The translations under genes and the position numbers were made by a program. DNA of 45,963 bases. It comes from Mucilaginibacter sp. Its GTDB lineage: Bacteria > Bacteroidota > Bacteroidia > Sphingobacteriales > Sphingobacteriaceae. Shown one piece after another: positions 1 through 6,867 of this stretch. The stretch is from positions 1-45,963 of the forward strand of contig JAQBOK010000202.1 in NCBI GenBank assembly GCA_028288085.1. Direction: 5' to 3'. Each line of letters opens with the position of its first letter. The first letter of the stretch is position 1. A model generated the notes under the pieces. That model was not told where the DNA came from. It did not search any database and worked only from the letters and a program-made list of their open reading frames with translations.

Positions 1-2
1 GC

Positions 3-491
3 GAAAATCAATGCCTTTATATTGATGTTAAAAAAGGGGCGCAAATATTACGGGTTTATAGCCTGCATTTGCAGTCCATCCGTTTTGATCCCGACGACTA
101 CCGTTATCTAAACAGTGTTTCGAAGGAAGGCAAACCTGATATGACGTCAACTAAACGATTGGGGAGTAAGTTAAAAATCGCGTTTTTAAAAAGGAGCGAG
201 CAGGTATTCAAAATAAAAGAGCATGCTGCTGCATGTCCATATCCTTATATTATTTCAGGGGATTTTAATGATACCCCTACCTCATTTGCCGTAAACCAGA
301 TGAGCAAGGGTTTAAAGAATGCTTTTATCGAAAAGGGATCGGGTTTAGGCCGTACCTATAACGGCAGTTTTCCCAATTACCAAATAGATTATATTATGGC
401 AAGCGCCCAATTTGATGTCGGAAGTTATAACATTATCGAAAAAAAACTATCAGACCATTATCCTGTACGCAGCGATTTGGTATTGAAATAA
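3..491 (+). CDS. Endonuclease/exonuclease/phosphatase family protein, C-terminal part
   Basis: The reading frame is open from the left edge, so this is the C-terminal ~162 residues of a longer protein. It carries the late motifs of the metal-dependent endonuclease/exonuclease/phosphatase fold in order: SLHLQS, then GDFNDTP (catalytic Asp and Asn), QIDYIMAS and the terminal SDHYPV, whose Asp-His pair activates the attacking water. Members cleave phosphodiester or phosphoester bonds in nucleic acids, lipids or sugars, so the substrate cannot be named. In Bacteroidota such proteins are often membrane-anchored by N-terminal segments, which would lie outside the window. An internal ATG at 69 exists, but the motif just before it shows it is not the start. 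Confidence 0.88.
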   Translation, partial: ENQCLYIDVKKGAQILRVYSLHLQSIRFDPDDYRYLNSVSKEGKPDMTSTKRLGSKLKIAFLKRSEQVFKIKEHAAACPYPYIISGDFNDTPTSFAVNQMSKGLKNAFIEKGSGLGRTYNGSFPNYQIDYIMASAQFDVGSYNIIEKKLSDHYPVRSDLVLK

Positions 492-642
492 AACAAATCC
501 CTATTGAGCTCAGTGATGTCATATAGGTTAAAAATTAATTTTAAAATAGAAATTTTATCAGCCCGATAAAATCTTTGCAAAAGGATGATAAAAAAAGCCT
601 TTACAGCCAGATGGAGTTTTAGAGGTGGGTGTAAAAAAATCG

Positions 643-650
643 TAAGTTTG
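643..650 (+). promoter_or_regulatory. Bacteroidota -7 box for cysS
   Basis: The sequence taagtttg matches the Bacteroidota -7 consensus TAnnTTTG. A T-rich stretch (617-621) lies about 21 bases upstream in the place of the -33 element. Only five bases separate the box from the cysS ATG at 656, so transcription probably starts at or next to the start codon. Confidence 0.55.
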
Positions 651-655
651 CCCTT

Positions 656-2119
656 ATGGAACAAAATTTATTTGTTTACAATACTTTAACAAGAACAAAA
701 GAGAAATTTATCGCGATTGATCCTCCCCATGTAGGCATGTACGTTTGCGGCCCCACTGTTTATAGTGACGTACATTTGGGCAATTGCCGTACCTATATTT
801 CATTCGACCTGATATTCAGATACCTTATCCATTTAGGCTATAAAGTGCGTTATGTACGTAACATAACTGATGCTGGCCACCTGGAGGGAGGGGCAGGCGA
901 TGAGGGCGAGGATAAGATATCCAAAAAGGCAAAATTGGCCCAATTAGAGCCTATGGAAATAGCACAAAAATATACCATAGGTTTCCATGATGTTTTGCAA
1001 ACTCTTAACGTGTTACCACCAAGTATTGAGCCTACAGCCACAGGTCATATTATTGAACAGATTGAACTGGTAAAAGTAATATTAGAAAAAGGATATGCTT
1101 ATGAGGTAAACGGTTCCGTTTATTTTGATGTAGAGAAATACAATAAGACCCAGGACTATGGCATTTTAAACAGACGTAAGCTGGATGACCTCATTAATAA
1201 TACACGTGACCTGGGCGGTCAGGATGAAAAACGGGGCAAGCTCGATTTTGCCTTATGGATAAAGGCTAAACCCGAACACCTGATGAAATGGCCCGCTCCC
1301 TGGAGTATAGGTTTTCCGGCGTGGCACCTGGAGTGCTCTGCCATGAGCAATAAATACCTGGGCCAGCACTTTGATATTCATGGCGGCGGTATTGATTTGA
1401 TGCCTACGCACCATACTAATGAAATAGCGCAAAACGTTGCCGCATGTGATAAAAATCCTGCTAATTATTGGGTGCACACCAATATGCTTACCGTTAACGG
1501 CCAAAAGATGTCTAAATCATTAGGCAATAGTTTTTTGCCGCAAGAATTATTTACCGGCCAAAATTCCATATTAAATAAGGCATATAGCCCTATGACGGTG
1601 CGCTTCTTTATGATGCAGGCCCACTATCGCAGCACACTTGATTTTGGAAATGAAGCAATGGAAGCCTCAGAAAAAGGCTTTAAACGGTTAATGAATTCCT
1701 TTACTTTAATGGATAGCCTGATAGCATCCGGCAGTAACGAAGTTGAAATTGAGCCTTTGTTACAACGTTGTTATGATGCGATGAACGATGACTTTAACAG
1801 CCCGGTGCTAATAGCCGAGTTATTTGAAGCATCGCGTATCATTAATTCTGTTAATGACGGTAAATTAAAGATTGACAGTAACAACCTGGCACTTTTAAAA
1901 CAACTGATGCGCAGTTTTATATTGGATGTATTGGGATTGAAAAACGAGCAGGCTGATGATGAAGATCTGCCTAAAGTAATGGATATGATAGTTGATCTGC
2001 GCAGCGAGGCAAAAAACAATCGGGATTATGCCACTTCTGATAAAATAAGAGATGGACTGCAAAAGATCGGTTTTCAATTAAAAGATAGTAAAGAAGGCAC
2101 TGCCTGGAGTAAAATTTAG
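656..2119 (+). CDS. cysS: Cysteinyl-tRNA synthetase
   Basis: The 487-residue protein charges tRNA-Cys with cysteine in the cytoplasm. The class I signatures are clear. The N-terminal CGPTVYSDVHLGNCRTY contains the first zinc-ligand Cys and the HIGH-like motif (HLGN). ECSAMS and the GGGIDLMPTHHTNE stretch supply the remaining zinc ligands, and GQKMSKSLGN is the KMSKS loop. Length is typical (E. coli 461), and the C-terminal ~100 residues form the DALR/anticodon-binding region. The ATG at 656 sits just after a good promoter box and gives the expected N-terminus (MEQNLFVYNTLTRTKE). The gene stands alone, with the next plus-strand gene starting 162 bases later. Confidence 0.98.
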   Translation: MEQNLFVYNTLTRTKEKFIAIDPPHVGMYVCGPTVYSDVHLGNCRTYISFDLIFRYLIHLGYKVRYVRNITDAGHLEGGAGDEGEDKISKKAKLAQLEPMEIAQKYTIGFHDVLQTLNVLPPSIEPTATGHIIEQIELVKVILEKGYAYEVNGSVYFDVEKYNKTQDYGILNRRKLDDLINNTRDLGGQDEKRGKLDFALWIKAKPEHLMKWPAPWSIGFPAWHLECSAMSNKYLGQHFDIHGGGIDLMPTHHTNEIAQNVAACDKNPANYWVHTNMLTVNGQKMSKSLGNSFLPQELFTGQNSILNKAYSPMTVRFFMMQAHYRSTLDFGNEAMEASEKGFKRLMNSFTLMDSLIASGSNEVEIEPLLQRCYDAMNDDFNSPVLIAELFEASRIINSVNDGKLKIDSNNLALLKQLMRSFILDVLGLKNEQADDEDLPKVMDMIVDLRSEAKNNRDYATSDKIRDGLQKIGFQLKDSKEGTAWSKI

Positions 2120-2281
2120 ATTTTTTATAGAACATTAAAACTGATCTTAGTACTTTAGGCGCTGTAAAACCGTTAATTACTTCGGTATACAAACATTGGT
2201 TAAGTACCTGTGTTATTAAAACGGCAACAACCTTTACCGCATAAATTTTATTATTAAATTGCCAAAAAACCGGTTATCAGA

Positions 2282-3145
2282 ATGAAACGAATAATTTTAG
2301 CTACTACTATACTCATTAGCTGCCAGGGATTAGCTTTGGCGCAAAACAAAGTAGAAGTAAGTAAGGTAGTGGATGCCGAAAAGAGTTTCAATAAATCAGT
2401 TGAACGCAAAGGAATAAAAGATGCCTTTTTATCGGTTGCTGACCCGGAAGGCATAGTTTTTAGGCCCGAGGTAGTCAAAATAACAGATTTTTACGGTTCT
2501 ATTGATAAGCAACCGGGCAGCTTAAGCAGCGACCCTAAATTTGCGCGCATTTCTGCCAATGGCGATCTGGCTTTTACAGCCGGGCCGTATGTTTATCAAA
2601 ATGGTAAAAGTGATGACGATAAAGTTTTTGGGGATTATGTTTCCGTTTGGCGTGCCGATGCGGATAACAAATTGAAATTATTAATTAATCTTGGCATACA
2701 ACATCCTGAAAATGACCAGGAAGAAACAACCGATTTTAAAGACCCCGACCCTTCAAAGCAAACTGCGCCAAGTAAGGACCCATTTAACGGCAAAAGCATT
2801 ATTATGGGTACCGATAAAATATTCAATCATGAATTAACTGTATCGGCTCTAGCCACTTATAAGGAGTTTCTTAGCCCCGAAGGGCGTTATTATTTCCCTG
2901 GTTTTGACCCGATAACAGGTCCGGATAAGATCATGAAATTTATTGATAATGAAGCAATAAGCATATCAGCCGAAACCATTAACGTTGGCCGCGCAACAAG
3001 TAATGACCTTGCATACAGCTACGGGCGCGCCCGTATAACAAAGGGAAGCATAGTAAGTAACTATAACTATGTGCGTATATGGGAAATTGACGCGAATCAT
3101 AAATGGAACGTATTGCTGGAAGTATTTTCGGCAGTAGAGCAGTAA
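2282..3145 (+). CDS. Secreted protein with two tandem NTF2-like (SnoaL/DUF4440-type) domains
   Basis: This 287-residue protein starts with a signal peptide (MKRIILATTI..., likely cut after ALA before Gln21). Two similar halves follow. Each has an N-terminal helix region (VVDAEKSFNK; LATYKEFLSPEG), a middle 'G-P-I' strand and a closing strand with an aromatic-x-Trp pattern (DYVSVWRADADNKLKLL; NYVRIWEIDANHKWNVLLE). That layout fits the cone-shaped NTF2-like/DUF4440 fold duplicated inside one chain. Such periplasmic proteins bind small ligands or act as enzymes, and the sequence gives no catalytic clue. It ends convergently with moxR. The domain call rests on pattern only. Confidence 0.72.
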   Translation: MKRIILATTILISCQGLALAQNKVEVSKVVDAEKSFNKSVERKGIKDAFLSVADPEGIVFRPEVVKITDFYGSIDKQPGSLSSDPKFARISANGDLAFTAGPYVYQNGKSDDDKVFGDYVSVWRADADNKLKLLINLGIQHPENDQEETTDFKDPDPSKQTAPSKDPFNGKSIIMGTDKIFNHELTVSALATYKEFLSPEGRYYFPGFDPITGPDKIMKFIDNEAISISAETINVGRATSNDLAYSYGRARITKGSIVSNYNYVRIWEIDANHKWNVLLEVFSAVEQ

Positions 3146-3175
3146 GATGCCGATCAGGGATTAGTTCAAAAGAAA

Positions 3176-3209
3176 CAGAATGAATCTTTTTGCCTTTGCA
3201 GGCATTCTG
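3176..3209. terminator. Possible bidirectional hairpin between convergent genes
   Basis: The seven-base arms cagaatg (3176-3182) and cattctg (3203-3209) pair perfectly, and an inner gcct/aggc stem adds to the structure. It lies between the stop of the NTF2-like gene and the stop of moxR. The U-tract is weak, so the call is tentative. Confidence 0.35.
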
Positions 3210-3221
3210 CTAATCGTTCAC

Positions 3222-4184
3222 TTATAAAAGCTTCTGAATAATATCATCAGCAGATAGTCCTTCTGCTTCAGCGTGGTAACTGCGGATAATGCGGTGCCTT
3301 AATACAGGTTTTGCAATGGCCTGCACATCCTCAATATCGGGAGAATATTTACCACTAATAACAGCATGGCACTTAGCCCCAAGGATCAAAAATTGCGATG
3401 CGCGCGGGCCTGCACCCCAATTTAGTAAGCGTTTAACCTCTGGTGTAGCCCAATCACTGCTGGGGCGCGTTTTTGATACCAGTTTAACAGCATATTCCAA
3501 TACATTATCAGTTACAGGAATATTGCGCACCAATTGCTGAAAATAAATTATCTGTTCGGCATTCAGCACTTTGTTAACCACCGGTTTTGCAGTACTTGTG
3601 GTGCTTCTTACTATCTCCAGCTCTTCCTTTAACGTAGGATAATCCAACGCCACGTTGAACATAAAACGGTCAAGCTGTGCCTCGGGCAAAGGGTAGGTTC
3701 CTTCCTGCTCTATTGGATTTTGAGTAGCTAAAACAAAAAAAGGCTGCGCCAGCTTATGAGTTGCCCCGGCAACGGTAACTGCTTTCTCCTGCATTGCTTC
3801 AAGTAATGCAGCCTGCGTTTTAGGTGGTGTACGATTAATCTCGTCGGCCAGGATAATGTTCGAAAAAACCGGTCCGGGAATAAATTTAAAATTTCTGTCT
3901 TCGCCTAATATTTCAGAGCCAATAATATCTGAAGGCATCAGGTCTGGCGTAAATTGAATACGGCTAAAATCCAGATCGAGCACTTGTGCTACAGTTTGCA
4001 CCAATAAAGTTTTTGCTAATCCCGGCACACCTACTAATAAACAATGGCCGTTGCTGAAAATAGAAACCAACACTGATTTAACTACTTCATCCTGGCCAAT
4101 GATCACCTTATGAATTTCTGATAAAATATGCTTGTAGGCTTCCCTCAAAGCATCAGCAGCTTCCACATCTGTGCGGTGTTGCAT
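3222..4184 (-). CDS. MoxR-family AAA+ ATPase
   Basis: The 320-residue cytoplasmic AAA+ protein has Walker A GVPGLAKT (residues 52-59), Walker B IILADE (110-115) followed by INRTPPKTQAALLEAMQE, the sensor region LATQNPIEQEGTYPLPEAQLDRF and a C-terminal lid domain. These are the hallmarks of the MoxR group, which act as chaperones that insert cofactors or assemble complexes, often with VWA-domain and DUF58 partners. Here no DUF58 or VWA gene follows. Instead the gene lies 10 bases downstream of surA on the same strand, so the two are probably co-transcribed. A role in envelope protein assembly is inferred from that neighbour only. Confidence 0.93.
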   Translation of the reverse strand: MQHRTDVEAADALREAYKHILSEIHKVIIGQDEVVKSVLVSIFSNGHCLLVGVPGLAKTLLVQTVAQVLDLDFSRIQFTPDLMPSDIIGSEILGEDRNFKFIPGPVFSNIILADEINRTPPKTQAALLEAMQEKAVTVAGATHKLAQPFFVLATQNPIEQEGTYPLPEAQLDRFMFNVALDYPTLKEELEIVRSTTSTAKPVVNKVLNAEQIIYFQQLVRNIPVTDNVLEYAVKLVSKTRPSSDWATPEVKRLLNWGAGPRASQFLILGAKCHAVISGKYSPDIEDVQAIAKPVLRHRIIRSYHAEAEGLSADDIIQKLL

Positions 4185-4194
4185 AAACTATTGT

Positions 4195-5655
4195 TTAAGG
4201 TTTGGTTTGTGCTGAAAGCGGGGTAAATCCCCATCCTTTAAGTTGCGTGCAACCCTGGTACTGAGGATCGATTTTTATAAAAGTTTCTTTTCTTCTTTTT
4301 TCAAACCACTCACTTATAGTCCTATTGATCTTATCTGTTAAAGCAACTTCCTTCAGTTTAGGAAAATCCTGTTTCAAATTGGCTTTGTGCGCGTCTGTAG
4401 TAGATTTTAAATAAAGTATTTTATAGCTTTTCTTACCATCCTGTCCGGTAAATAACTGCGGTTTTGATATATGGCCAATCTTCATGGTATCAACAGTTAA
4501 GGCAACAAGAGGATCAAGCTTATCTGTAGGAATATAAGTTGACCTGGTCTCCACATTTTCGGCGTTAAGCATCATTCCCCCGTTGTACTTGGTATCTTTA
4601 TCATCAGAGTAAAAAGATGCTGCGGTAGAAAAATCAACACTTTTATTTTTAAGTATTAAATCATAAACACTATCCGCTTTGGCCTTTGCCCTATCAAGGC
4701 TAGCCTGCGTTATAGCCGGTGTAATTAATATATGGCGTACGTGTACCTGTTCGCCGCGGCGCTCAATAACCTGTAAAAAGTGGAAACCAAAATCAGTTTC
4801 AAAAACAGGTGATACCTCGCCGGCCTTAAGCTTAAACGCCCATGCGGCAAATTCTTTTACAAAAGTATTACGGTCGGCAAAACCAAGGTCGCCACCGTCT
4901 GGTGCAGAACCTGTATCCTGCGAATAAAGACGAGCCAACGTACCAAAATCCTCTCCTTTTTTTACTCGATCCAATAGCTCCTGTGCTTTTTGCCGGTAAG
5001 CCTCTTTTTCTTCTTTATTTAGCTTGGGTGAAAATGCTATTTCGCCTACTTCAACCTCCTTGTTGTATGTTGGCAAACTGTCTGTAGGTATTGATTTAAA
5101 ATATTTTTCAACATCAAGCGGGGTCACATTTATCTTTTCTGTTATCTTGCTCCGCATCCTGCTTGCAGTCAGGTTCTCTTTAATATCAGGACGTATCTCG
5201 TCTTTGTACTGAATGGTAGAACGTCCTAAAAACTGCTCCAGTTTTTCCTGGCCGCCCGCCCGTTGTATCATTCCGCGCATCCTTCGGTCTACTTCATTAT
5301 CAACTTCATCGTCTTTCACAGAAACGCTATCTATTACCGCTTGCTGCGCCAGCAATTTCTGGGTTAAAAGGCTTTGTAATATTGAACATTTAATGCCTGG
5401 GTTTGGTTGGTATCCTGATGCCAGGTAGTTGGCATATTGCAATTCGATATCAGATTGCAGGATTATACTGCTACCTACTACCCCAGCTATTTTATCCAGC
5501 ATACGAATTGGCCCCTGAACAACCGGCGTGGTATCCCGGATTGGGGTTTTCGCATGGGCAACTAATGCAGTATCAGTGGTCCGGGTTTGCGCACCGGCAA
5601 CTGATACGGTTAAAATTATACTTAAAATGGCTATCCCAAACTTTCTCATGTACAT
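4195..5655 (-). CDS. surA: SurA-like periplasmic peptidyl-prolyl isomerase
   Basis: A 486-residue exported chaperone. The signal peptide (KFGIAILSIILTVSVAGAQ) could begin at the listed Met or at Met3 (5649), which fits better as a start (MRKFGIAIL). A SurA N-terminal chaperone region (about 50-190, beginning MLDKIAGVVGSSIILQSDIE) is followed by two parvulin domains. The first (about 200-300) shows ARLYSQDTGS and GGDLGF; the second (about 303-412) shows VRHILI and FYSDDKDTKYNGG. SurA helps outer-membrane barrel proteins cross the periplasm and fold. It is upstream of and probably co-transcribed with moxR. A minus-strand TAnnTTTG box (caaattta on the plus strand, 5684-5691) may be its promoter. 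Confidence 0.93.
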   Translation of the reverse strand: MYMRKFGIAILSIILTVSVAGAQTRTTDTALVAHAKTPIRDTTPVVQGPIRMLDKIAGVVGSSIILQSDIELQYANYLASGYQPNPGIKCSILQSLLTQKLLAQQAVIDSVSVKDDEVDNEVDRRMRGMIQRAGGQEKLEQFLGRSTIQYKDEIRPDIKENLTASRMRSKITEKINVTPLDVEKYFKSIPTDSLPTYNKEVEVGEIAFSPKLNKEEKEAYRQKAQELLDRVKKGEDFGTLARLYSQDTGSAPDGGDLGFADRNTFVKEFAAWAFKLKAGEVSPVFETDFGFHFLQVIERRGEQVHVRHILITPAITQASLDRAKAKADSVYDLILKNKSVDFSTAASFYSDDKDTKYNGGMMLNAENVETRSTYIPTDKLDPLVALTVDTMKIGHISKPQLFTGQDGKKSYKILYLKSTTDAHKANLKQDFPKLKEVALTDKINRTISEWFEKRRKETFIKIDPQYQGCTQLKGWGFTPLSAQTKP

Positions 5656-5683
5656 TGTGTATGATGCAAAATATGCAAATGTG

Positions 5684-5691
5684 CAAATTTA
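5684..5691 (-). promoter_or_regulatory. Candidate -7 box for surA
   Basis: On the minus strand this reads taaatttg, a match to TAnnTTTG, about 28-34 bases before the surA start codons. No clear -33 element was seen. Confidence 0.35.
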
Positions 5692-5751
5692 TAAGCAATC
5701 TATATATTAATATTTTGTGCGAATATGCTGATAAAGCCTCAAACAATTAGC

Positions 5752-5759
5752 TATTTTTG
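5752..5759 (+). promoter_or_regulatory. -7 box for the 5768 gene and rdgB
   Basis: tatttttg matches TAnnTTTG and ends eight bases before the ATG at 5768. Initiation would fall on or beside the start codon. Confidence 0.5.
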
Positions 5760-5767
5760 GTTAAAAT

Positions 5768-6277
5768 ATGTTAAAATTGAAAGTTGAAGACCTTAATGCG
5801 CTGCGTTTTATACTTCAGGATGATCTTTACCTGCTTGAAGAGGATAAGAGCTATTATAATACCATTTCAAAACCCCAGCCTGCAATAGAAACGCCACAGA
5901 TAAAATTTAATTATCTCGGCACAAATAAAAAAAACTTCCTTATCCTGGTCAATTATCCCGACCATGAATTTATGGCTGATGAGCACCTCACGGCATTAGA
6001 AAGTGTACTTAACCGCAAAGGTCATAGCAGGGAAGATGTAGCGATCCTTAACCTGGCTCATATAGTTGCTGAATATGAGCAACTGGCGGTTTACTTTAAT
6101 CCGAAAATATTGATTTTACTTGGAAAAGCATCTATACCTCCCGGCATGGAGCATCCAAAGTTCAACCTATTTGAAAACAGTACCGGTCTGAATATATTAT
6201 ATACCTTCAGCTTTGATGAAATGATGGCCAATAATGAAAATAAAAAGACATTTTGGGATCAGATGAAAACCATTTAA
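5768..6277 (+). CDS. Uncharacterised protein, possibly DNA polymerase III psi-like
   Basis: The 169-residue protein has no signal peptide or membrane segment and is not recognised with certainty. It has an N-terminal amphipathic stretch (LRFILQDDLYLLEED), a linker, then an alternating strand/helix core: NFLILVNYPDHEF, a helix, EDVAILNLAHI, a helix, and PKILILLGKASIPPG. It ends in NKKTFWDQMKTI. The order and spacing resemble the psi subunit (HolD) of the clamp loader, a uracil-DNA-glycosylase-like fold with an N-terminal binding peptide and a C-terminal Trp-Gln helix. This is a remote, by-eye match. It could equally be a lineage-specific UDG-fold protein. It lies two bases upstream of rdgB, so the two are co-transcribed. 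Confidence 0.6.
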   Translation: MLKLKVEDLNALRFILQDDLYLLEEDKSYYNTISKPQPAIETPQIKFNYLGTNKKNFLILVNYPDHEFMADEHLTALESVLNRKGHSREDVAILNLAHIVAEYEQLAVYFNPKILILLGKASIPPGMEHPKFNLFENSTGLNILYTFSFDEMMANNENKKTFWDQMKTI

Positions 6278-6279
6278 AT

Positions 6280-6864
6280 ATGCCTTTCCAATTAGTATTT
6301 GCCACCAATAACCGCCATAAACTGGAAGAAGTAGCCGCTAAAATAAATGGCGAAATTCAACTTTTAACATTTGAGGATATTGGGTGTAAGGAAGATATTG
6401 AAGAAACCGGTTTAACCTTCAAAGAAAATGCCGCCATCAAAAGCCATTACATTTATGACAAATATCAACTGAATTGCTTTGGGGATGACAGCGGATTGGA
6501 AGTTGTTGCCTTAAGTGGAGAGCCGGGCGTTTATTCTGCACGTTATGCCGGCGAACATGGCAACCACGATGCCAATATTAACAAGGTGCTCCAAAAGCTA
6601 AAGTTAGTTGAAAATAGGAAAGCCCGGTTTATTACAGTGATATCGTTGATATGGAACGGGGAAGAATATTTTTTTGAAGGCACAGTGGAGGGTACAATCT
6701 GCCATGAGCGTTCAGGAGCCAGCGGTTTTGGTTACGATCCAATATTTCAACCCGATGGTTACTCCATCACCTTTGCTGAAATGAGCCTGGAAGAAAAAAA
6801 CAAGATTAGTCACCGGGCAAAAGCGATGGAAAAGCTGATCGGATTTCTGAACAGTGTTGAATAA
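6280..6864 (+). CDS. rdgB: dITP/XTP pyrophosphatase (RdgB/HAM1 family)
   Basis: The 194-residue enzyme hydrolyses non-canonical purine triphosphates (dITP, XTP) to monophosphates and so keeps them out of DNA and RNA. Family signatures are all present: FATNNRHKLEE at the start, ENAAIKSHY, the acidic FGDDSGLEV motif, GVYSARYAG, and the C-terminal GFGYDPIF, TFAEM and KNKISHRAKA. The start is set at the ATG at 6280, giving MPFQLVFATNN. An in-frame upstream ATG (6253) would overlap the preceding gene and add nine residues not expected in the family. The gap to the upstream stop is two bases. It converges with ostA, with stops only a few bases apart. Confidence 0.97.
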   Translation: MPFQLVFATNNRHKLEEVAAKINGEIQLLTFEDIGCKEDIEETGLTFKENAAIKSHYIYDKYQLNCFGDDSGLEVVALSGEPGVYSARYAGEHGNHDANINKVLQKLKLVENRKARFITVISLIWNGEEYFFEGTVEGTICHERSGASGFGYDPIFQPDGYSITFAEMSLEEKNKISHRAKAMEKLIGFLNSVE

Positions 6865-6867
6865 GGG

